Positions 50,900-64,000 of a stretch of DNA of 64,000 nucleotides are shown here, piece by piece. The translations under genes and the position numbers were made by a program. This DNA is from Syngnathus acus. Its lineage: Eukaryota > Chordata > Actinopteri > Syngnathiformes > Syngnathidae. The stretch is from contig NC_051090.1 of NCBI RefSeq assembly GCF_901709675.1, positions 11,479,342 to 11,543,341 of the forward strand. The letters run 5' to 3'. The notes beneath the pieces were generated by a model. That model did no database searches. It was not told the origin of the DNA and saw nothing but the letters and a program-made list of their open reading frames with translations. Position 1 is the first letter of the stretch. Each line of letters begins with the position of its first letter.

Positions 50900-53800
50900 A
50901 TGGCCTTTCCCAAGCATTCCATCCTGAAGATACCCTGTGTTCTGCTGGTGCTGGCCGGACTTCTGGTCCTGGCCCAGATCCCGGCAAGAGCGCAGGGGGA
51001 GAAGCCAATTCGGCCGCCCGTTATCGCCGTGGCCGAATCAGAACCCGGCGAATGCCCGGCGGACTGCAGCTGCACGACCGAGGGGGCGGTGGACTGCGCC
51101 GGAGTGGACCTCACCGAGTTCCCCGCGGGGCTGCCTGCCACCACCCGCCAGCTGGCGCTACAGGTGCGACCCGTCAGCTTAACTACCTGCGTGTGATGGC
51201 GGGACCACCTATCGTCCTTTGTTTCCCCACGGCAGAACAACAAAATTGAGGAGATACGGGTGGAGCACCTGTCACACCTGCATCGGCTCGAGACACTCAA
51301 CCTGCAGAACAACTGGCTCACTACAGACGGTCAGGACTTTACTTTGAAATGACTACTTCCTGTTCCACTCCAGTCCAGTAGGTGGCAGTAATGCAAATTA
51401 CAAAGTAGAACTAAAGTGACACAAGGGTCTTTTCAGGTCAGCTCCATCAAGTAACCAACTGACTGACAAACTAGTCAGCTGAGTAATGGACTGCCACAGC
51501 GATTGACCAACTGAACGATTACCTTACTGACCCGAAACAAACGGCTAAGTAACTATTTAACCAAACAGGTGGAGAAGTCATTTGATTGACTGGGTGACTG
51601 AAAGAGCCACTTATCTACCCAGCAAACAAAGTCAGTGGCTTTTTCTAGCTCATACTGGTTGACTCAGGTTCTGAGGTTTCGGGGTTGGAACCATGACTTC
51701 CTGTCTCGAGTTTGCGTGGTCTGCATGCCTGCTTGGGTTTTGTCTGGGGTTACTCATTTGCTCTCAGGTTTTGTGATGTGGACGTGGATCGTTGTTTGTC
51801 TCTCTGTGTCCTGCAATTGGTGTATCACCGTCCACTATGCCTTTCTTTTCACCAGCAATCCTGAAGAGGATAACTGCAGTCATAAACAGGTGAAGTTGAC
51901 AGGAAGTAGAAAAACTGAAGGCAATGATGCGATCTTCTCTTTCCAGGCTTGGAAGATGAAGGTTTTGAGATGTTAGAAGAACTGGCGTATTTGTACCTGG
52001 CCAACAATCAGGTAGTTCAAATTGCTCCCTCGATCAAAGCTCTTCAGACCTCTCGCTTTGAGTTCAGGCTTATGTGAAGGGTTCCTTTCCAAGTGTCATT
52101 TTGTGCACAGCGCCGTCTTGTTCTTTCCTCACTTGAAGTCCCTTTAAATGTCCTCAACATTCCATGCAAAGTATCTTCTTGTACTTTCAGCTCACCTCTG
52201 CACCTAAAGCCTTGTCGCCCTCATTGGTCAGTGCTGACTTTGCGGCCAACCAACTCACCAAGATCTTCCCATACACGTTTGGCTATAAGCCACACCTGAA
52301 GTATGATTGCGCCGCTTGTGCTCTTCCTCAAAATGTTTCTGTCTAACGGTTCTCCTGACACGCAATCAAATGTTTTCAGGTCCGTCTATCTCCACAACAA
52401 CAAGTTGACAGATGGCGGGCTTCCCGATCACATGTTCAATGCTTCTGACAACCTGGAGATTCTCACCATGTCCAGCAACTTCTTGCGTACCGTGCCCAAG
52501 AATCTGCCCCCCAGCCTGTACCGTCTTCACCTGAAGGTCCTCCCCCAAGATGTTTTCTGTCCTCACCAGAGAATCACACTGACCACTGCGTCTTTGAACA
52601 GAGCAACAAGCTGGAGAAAATCCCAGCTGGAGCCTTCGACAGCTTGCAGAACCTACGAGAACTTTACCTGCAGAACAATTTCCTGAGCAACGAGGGCATG
52701 GACAACGAGACCTTTAGGTAGGGAGAAAGTTTACAGCGTAAGCGTCCAGAGACACGGTGCCATGACAGCCTGATGTCTTCCAGCCAACTGAACAGCCTGG
52801 AGTGCTTGGACTTGTCCAACAACAACCTGAGCGTGGTGCCCAAAGGTCTGCCTCGCAACCTGGTGCTGCTGCACCTGGAGAAGAACTCCATCCGCAGCAT
52901 CCCCGCAGATGCGCTCAGTTCCGTACGCAACCTGGAGTATCTTCTGCTGCACAACAACAAGTTGCGTTCACGCTTCATCCACCCAGCCGCCTTCCAGGTA
53001 ACCTTGACCTGGTGTTCGACTGAAGTCGCCAACTAAGCCAGGTCATGACTTGACTACGTGAAACTTGTGAAGCACGTACTCCACTTGCTTGCTTTTCATC
53101 ACAGTAATGTGAAACTTGCGGCCAGACATGAGACCCTTTTGCGATCTGCGCATGTGGCTTATTCCCACTGAGCCTTGTGCCTCCTTGACTGCTTTCGTTG
53201 CGTCCCTCCAAGGGCCTGAAGAAGCTGCACACGCTTCACATGTACAACAACCAGTTGGAGCGTGTTCCCCGAGGTCTCCCTCGGCGGGCCAAGACCCTCA
53301 TGCTGCTCCACAACTCCATCTCAGAAATCAGCCGCAACGACCTGGCGGTGCTCTACACGCTGACCGAGCTCAACCTCAGCTACAATCAGCTGAGCAACTC
53401 CAAGCTGCACCGCGACGCCTTCCGCAAGCTGCGGCTGCTGGAGACGCTGCACCTGTCGGGCAACGTGCTCCACTCGCTGCCCATTGGCCTCCCTCGCAGC
53501 CTGAAGGTGTTGGAGGTGAAGAACAACCAGCTGACCTCCATACCGGACGGAGCGCTGACGGGCATGGACAAGCTGCAGAAGCTCATCCTTAGCGAGAACC
53601 AGCTCAGGCTCAACTCGGTCTACCAGGGGGCCTGGATGGAACTCAGTGCGCTCACAGTGAGTGGAATTGTGGCTCCTGGGCCCTGGCCTTTCTCTGTCTC
53701 CTTTTGCACAGGACAACGACACAACGTGAAAGTTGATGCTGTGGTGTTGTCCATGTAGACGTTGGACCTTTCCAGCAACCTGCTGTCGCACATCCCGTCT

Positions 53801-54928
53801 GACTTGCCCGAGTCGTTGGAGTACCTTTACCTGCAGAGGAACCGCATCTCCAGCATTCCCGTTTCTGCCTTTGAAGGCACCCCCAACATCAAAGGAATAT
53901 ACTTGCGGTAAGAACACGCCCACTCCTCAAGTAACTGAGCATCAAGGAAAACAACGAGCAACAATCACTGGACAGCTTTGCAGAGGGTGTGCCAATGGCG
54001 CAATTGCCTTGGGCAACCACCAAAACGTTTTGTGTTGGTGGTTTTACCATTCTATAATGGTGTACATCATAAAAACACAATCATAACATAATTAAATTGA
54101 AAGTGTTTGTAACTGATGCCGTAATGATGATTGTGCTGCTCCTTCCGGCATGCCCATCTTGTCCACTGGGATGAAGTGCAATCCAGACACACATCAACAA
54201 CAGCAAACTTTTACTACTTCTGCCACTACCACGAGGCTAAGTGACTCCAGAAGATGCTGGAATATCAGTCACTTTTGTAGAGGACAAACAATATGTGTCT
54301 CTGAGTAGATTATCTGTCTCCACTGTTTGTTTTGCTTCCAAGGTCACAAGTTTTGATACTTCCCGTTAATTAACATGTCAATGGCGTTTTGCATAGTTTG
54401 TTCGCATTAATCAGACTCAAATGAGGGACACCCGAACTTAGCGGACAGTAAAGTAAATGTAGAGTTTGGACAAAAGAATTGGGACACCTACAATAAGAGA
54501 AAATAATTGGTGCTTGATCAAAAGTTTGGGGACAACTCTGCGATAGAAAAGTAAAGAAACTGTGGAATTTGAACAAATGTATTCAGAGAATTCCAGGTTG
54601 TGCGACAAACTCATCCAAGCAGTGCTGAAGTTGGACGCATATTTGTCCAAAATGTTTTGTAAATTAGGATCAGTGTGTCTGATTACCAAATTGATTATGT
54701 GTTTGTTCCAACACTTCTGTCCAAATGGCCAGCTGCTGTTGTCGTGTCTCAACCAGGTGCAAATCATACCAATAAAACCTTGTGCATCTGACCTGACTTG
54801 CAAGGTTCAACCGTCTGTCGGCGATAGACGAGAGCACGCTGGCTCATCTCACCCAGCTCCATGTACTTGACATCGGTGGCGGCAGCGGCAGAGACGAGGA
54901 CAAGGAGGAGGACGAGGAGTCCAAGTGA
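50900..54928 (+). CDS. podn: Podocan, secreted small leucine-rich repeat proteoglycan
   Basis: An extracellular-matrix class V SLRP that binds collagen and restrains smooth-muscle growth. Ten coding exons join in frame: 50900-51163, 51236-51329, 51947-52011, 52191-52300, 52380-52536, 52602-52717, 52784-52997, 53213-53656, 53759-53907 and 54805-54928. The total is 1737 nt, or 578 aa (human 613). Residues 1-31 form a signal peptide (hydrophobic [13 protein letters not shown] core). An N-terminal Cys cluster [15 protein letters not shown] follows, then about 20 leucine-rich repeats (for example [33 protein letters not shown] and [19 protein letters not shown]). The last exon, found by phase and similarity, encodes [27 protein letters not shown] and an Asp/Glu-rich tail ending ESK, matching the acidic C-terminus of podocan. 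Confidence 0.94.
51430..51620. repeat. Degenerate CTGA/AACC tract in podn intron 2
   Basis: 'gtaaccaactgactgacaaa', 'gattgaccaactgaacg' and 'tgattgactgggtgactga' words recall the 49250-49690 tract. It has no fixed period. Confidence 0.5.
54450..54560. mobile_element. Tc1/mariner-like end fragment
   Basis: 'tttggacaaaagaattgggacacct' at 54463-54490 resembles Tc1-type terminal repeats ('ttggacaaaagtattgggacac'). No opposite end or transposase was recognised. It lies in the last podn intron. Confidence 0.4.
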
Positions 54929-54999
54929 CCTTGGAAGACTGAAGCGTTCCTGAGACATTCCTGGTGCAGGATACCGGATGAGAGTTAGCTTGGGCAGTC

Positions 55000-56079
55000 C
55001 ATGTAGAAACGGATGAACTGTATATCACATACGATGCGTTTGCTTTTGTCCGGCAGCGTATTAAACAACAAGGCATCCTACCACCGCCATGCCCTTGCTG
55101 TTTTTTTTACCCAATATGTGCGACTAAAACGTTACGAGTCCAACGGTACTGTGACCAAGCTCCTAACTCATTTTAGTCAGTTGAGCCTGGCTACTCTATT
55201 TAAGAAAGGTGAGAATCCGCCAAAACTGGGGTACAGATTTGAAAAGAAAACATCGACCAAAAGGTGAAGACGGTCCTGCAAACATGTCTACAAAATGTAA
55301 TCCAGACAAGTCGCACCATCTGGCATAAAGGAGAGCAACAAATCTGTTTGCAAAGGATCACGACTGCACGGGTACTGCTGCTCTGACGTCAGGAGCGCGA
55401 GCGTGTTAATCTGCATGTGAGCATCTCAACTTGAGCTGGGGCCGAGAGCAGCTCCGCACGATTGCTGTCATATCGGGACCTTGACCCCATGTCAAAAATA
55501 GAAACATGATCACCATCACAAGTCATTACGCATATGTCAATTTTTAAAAGATTCCAAAATGTGCTTTTATGATGATGAGAATGACCAAAAAGTCATTTTA
55601 CGGTGTTCTCCTTTTTTCCCATATTTTGGTTGATGCGCAATGGTTAGCTTTTAGTTGTTAGCCGTTTTTTCCATTGAAAGAAGCCTGATGTGCGAACATG
55701 GAAGGGTTGACAAAGCACTTTGATTGGGTAGTTGCGAAGGGTTTTCATCTTCGGAATGTGGCATGACTCCATCAAATTAGCGATGTAACCTTTTTTTAAG
55801 CTTTGTTTTTTTTTTCACTTCCAAGAGCAATAACAATTTGGTTGAGAAGTTCAACAGTGCGCGGGACTGGCGACTTAGTCACAGCTCCAGGAGTCTTAAG
55901 GCAGAATCAAACATGACGTTGTCTCTCATGGATTCATAAGGTCCATCTGGGACCAGTTATGGTTCCGGTTTTAGTTCTAGTTACGGTCCACCCAAAGAAC
56001 ATCGAGCATTCTGCTGGACCTCCTTCGTCGGTAACAAGAACAAAGACAGAGGCAGACGCCGTCCCTTGAGTGGCGCTCT
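55000..56079. other. Interval between convergent podn and slc1a7
   Basis: No coding exon, repeat family or RNA gene was recognised. It should include the 3' UTRs of both genes. No clear poly(A) signal was assigned. Confidence 0.45.
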
Positions 56080-61555
<5,476 letters not shown>

Positions 61556-62549
61556 GGTCACCTGCTCACCAGGCTGGCGGCCCGCCTGCACCGCCGCCTA
61601 CGCCACCACCGCCTCCCTCAGCACGCCATACGGGCGCCAAGTCGCGAGCAACGCGGTCCCCAGATGCAAACAGAAAGTGAAAAAAAGTAACTTCCTGCTG
61701 GTGCGCGGCACTTCTACAGCTCTCCGTCCCGTCTCGGCATCCCGCTCATCCTCTCGGGCTGCTGTGGCACTCTGCGCTAAACCGGTGCTTTCGGGGCCGG
61801 ATACTAAGCCCGCGCAACCAATCGCGGCCTGCTCCGCCCAGTGCAATCCGTTAACAGCTGGCGGCCACAGTTAGCATGTCCAATCCTGTTACATGTAGTC
61901 AACGGTCTGAACACGGATTAACAGTGTGGACATAAAAAAATGTTGGCAGACAAAGCGCCACTCCCCGCCTCATTGTGACTCTCCCAGGCTCGTCATTCAA
62001 AAGCTTGCACAGTGCAGTGATTGGGAAATGGGGAATGAGCGCATGATGATCCGAACCGTTGGCTCATTCCCAACATGAGGACTCAATTGCTGAAACGATG
62101 TATCCAATAACGGCCGGTAGGGCCGGGCAATCAATAGAAATTTCATTCAATGTCATGTAAATTTGGTCTTTTCACGCTGATGAACACTTTATCGACGAAA
62201 GAAAATGATTATTTTTTTCAAACGGTGCGTTACTTTCCCATATAGTGAGCACACCGCGAACGCACCGCATTGCATGTGCGGCAAGCGCGTGACATGCAGG
62301 TGGCTCTGCTGTCCTTGAGCATGCGCCGCGCTGGAGTTATAAAATAATTGGAGTTTACAAGAAAGCTAAACACACATCAAAAAGATTTACACACATTGTG
62401 ATTGTTGTTATTCACAAGACATACTTCATTTTAGAACGATCGCCAGCTAAAGTCAACGTAAAATCCCATTGACGTGCTGAGGGCAAAGAAGCAATAACAA
62501 ATACACACAAAGGCTGTACAGAAAGGCAACGTGAAAATGTGTACATTAT

Positions 62550-62640
62550 ATATATACACGTATATATATATATATATACACATATATATACATATATACG
62601 TATATACATATATATACATATATATATATATATAAATAAA
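62550..62640. repeat. AT/ATAC-rich microsatellite
   Basis: Alternating 'tatatacata' and 'tatacgtat' words. Tyr/Ile-rich frames across it are artefacts. Confidence 0.85.
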
Positions 62641-62679
62641 TTGTTATAATAATAATTATTATTATAACAATTTTTTTAT

Positions 62680-62873
62680 AAAAAGGCACAAGTGCACGCA
62701 CTGCAATTGTGTGGGCACTCCCAGCAGAAGGCTGGTGTGTGGGCAACTTTCATGCCATAATTCGTCAATTTAGAAGTTTTATTTTGAATTAAATTTTTTT
62801 TTAATTTGGACATAAAAATCCGCGATGTAGTGAAATCGCGATAAACGAACCGCGATGTAGCGAGGGATTACTG
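62680..62873 (+). mobile_element. Right end of a pogo/Tigger-like DNA element, second copy
   Basis: It aligns with 291-463 ('cactgcaattgtgtgggcac', 'catgccataattc', then 'cgatgtagcgagggattactg' before TA). Its left end is not identified. Confidence 0.5.
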
Positions 62874-62940
62874 TATGTATGTATATACAGATTACTGTAT
62901 TTATGTATATACCGTAATCTGTATATATGTATATACAGTA

Positions 62941-63800
62941 CAGTCAAACCTCAGTTTTCGAACGTCCCGGTTCTCGAACAAATCGGAATTCGAACAAAAA
63001 ATTCGAGATTTTTTTGCTTCGGTTGTCGAACAAAATTCGGAGGTCAAACCTCGCGAGATGAGCCGGGAGGACCAGAGAAAACCCGACCGCGCGGCCCGGA
63101 TGCCGACTGACTCCGTTGTTATTGTATTTTCGTTACTTTGAGGATTGTTTTAACCCCTAATCAAGCCTCTAAAGAAAGCAAGTGGGAGCAGTAAAGCCAT
63201 CCTAAAACACAAAGACGCTCTTAAAGCAATGCGACAGTGAGCGCCCGGCGCGCTGCAGTTGCGCGATCGGACCAAATTAAGCTTCCTGCGCAATGAGGTC
63301 CACTTAAATTTTGGAAAGTAGTTCAGGACTTTAAAAATATTTTCTAAATTTCAGCGACGGCTCTGTCTTAATAATGCGACCAGCGTGGTGCAGTTGCGCG
63401 GTTGGCCACGCACTACGGTTGCGCGTTCGGCGGTGCGCTGCAGTTACGCGATCGGACATAATTAAGGTCCCTGCGCACTTTGGTCCACTTAAATTTTGGA
63501 AAGTACATGAGGACTTTAAGAATATTTTCTAAATCTCAGCGACGGGTCTGTCACAATAATGCGACCAGCGCGGTCGGCGACGCGCTACGGTTGCGCGTTC
63601 GGCGGTGCGCTGCAGTTGCGCGATTGGACAAAAATGCGCAAATGAAAAAATGCTTAAAAAAGGCGGCGTTTTTTTTGTCTTGGAACGGATTAAATTTTTT
63701 TCCATTATTAGTAATGGGAAGAATAGATTCGGAAATCGACCGATTCGCTTCTCGAACCACCTTCTGGAACAGATTGTTGTCAAAAACCGAGGTTTGACGG
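62941..63800. mobile_element. Non-autonomous pogo/Tigger-like element, 860 bp
   Basis: The left end CAGTCAAACCTCAGTTTTCG and the right end (reverse complement CCGTCAAACCTCGGTTTTTG) are flanked by TA (62939-62940 and 63801-63802). Inside, 'aagaaagcaagtgggagcag' (63172-63191) looks like the start of a transposase frame that soon ends. The rest is a tandem repeat of about 185 bp ('gcgcgatcggac' to 'cagcgacgg' blocks) starting near 63254, 63440 and 63612. Confidence 0.8.
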
Positions 63801-64000
63801 TAACGAGTTAGCGGAAAGATGCTAATTCGCGATCGTGCTAACACGCGAAAATGGACATCTAAAGGAATGGAAACGAACATTTGGAGCTATACTACATTGT
63901 CCTAAAGGTTAGACACGTGATCGTGAGAGTGAACGAATCACTTCCTAAAGTGATTCGTTCTTTTTTTCCTTTCATATATAACGTCAACCAGTAGATGTCA

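Overview
The window is vertebrate nuclear DNA, almost certainly from a ray-finned fish. Ten spliced protein-coding genes with canonical GT-AG introns can be assembled from exon-level similarity to well-known vertebrate proteins. Introns are short, and the DNA between exons is full of fish-type mobile elements (hAT, Tc1, pogo/Tigger, L2 and RTE-like LINEs, tRNA-derived SINEs, microsatellites). There are no bacterial-type operons, CRISPR arrays or rRNA genes. The species cannot be fixed from sequence alone; a compact percomorph genome fits.

Layout, left to right: repeats (1-3660); glul, glutamine synthetase (minus, 4264-7451); a cluster of CRE-like sites (about 9020-9250); med8, Mediator subunit 8 (minus, 9554-12390); aldh9a1, 4-trimethylaminobutyraldehyde dehydrogenase (minus, 13203-23027), one intron of which is a stack of nested transposons; tmco1, ER calcium channel (minus, 23718-25299); aatf, a ribosome biogenesis and anti-apoptotic factor (minus, 27235-34792), with a Tc1 element carrying an intact transposase in one intron; magoh, exon junction complex (plus, 35227-37113); cpt2, carnitine palmitoyltransferase 2 (minus, 37816-41425); a stand-alone scp2 gene (plus, 42297-44546); a repeat-rich gap (44.5-50.9 kb); podn, podocan (plus, 50900-54928); slc1a7, excitatory amino acid transporter 5 (minus, 56080-61555); and terminal repeats.

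Each gene was assembled by hand. The joined exons keep frame throughout, and every total is close to the known vertebrate protein length (glul 373 aa, med8 262, aldh9a1 505, tmco1 188, aatf 555, magoh 147, cpt2 668, scp2 139, podn 578, slc1a7 576). Two gene pairs are head-to-head (aatf/magoh, cpt2/scp2) and may share promoters. podn and slc1a7 converge. The block magoh-cpt2-scp2-podn-slc1a7 matches the content of human 1p32.3 in a changed order. The genes form no single pathway, although aldh9a1 (carnitine synthesis), cpt2 (carnitine-dependent fatty acid import) and scp2 (peroxisomal lipid transfer) share a lipid theme.

I found no new gene system. The most noteworthy points are the transposon stack in aldh9a1, a filled/empty insertion-site pair between two copies of one element, an intact DD34E transposase whose element lacks its left end, a seven-residue coding minisatellite in aatf, three introns in cpt2 that split what is one exon in human, and eight hAT-type insertions with 8-bp target duplications (seven of them perfect).
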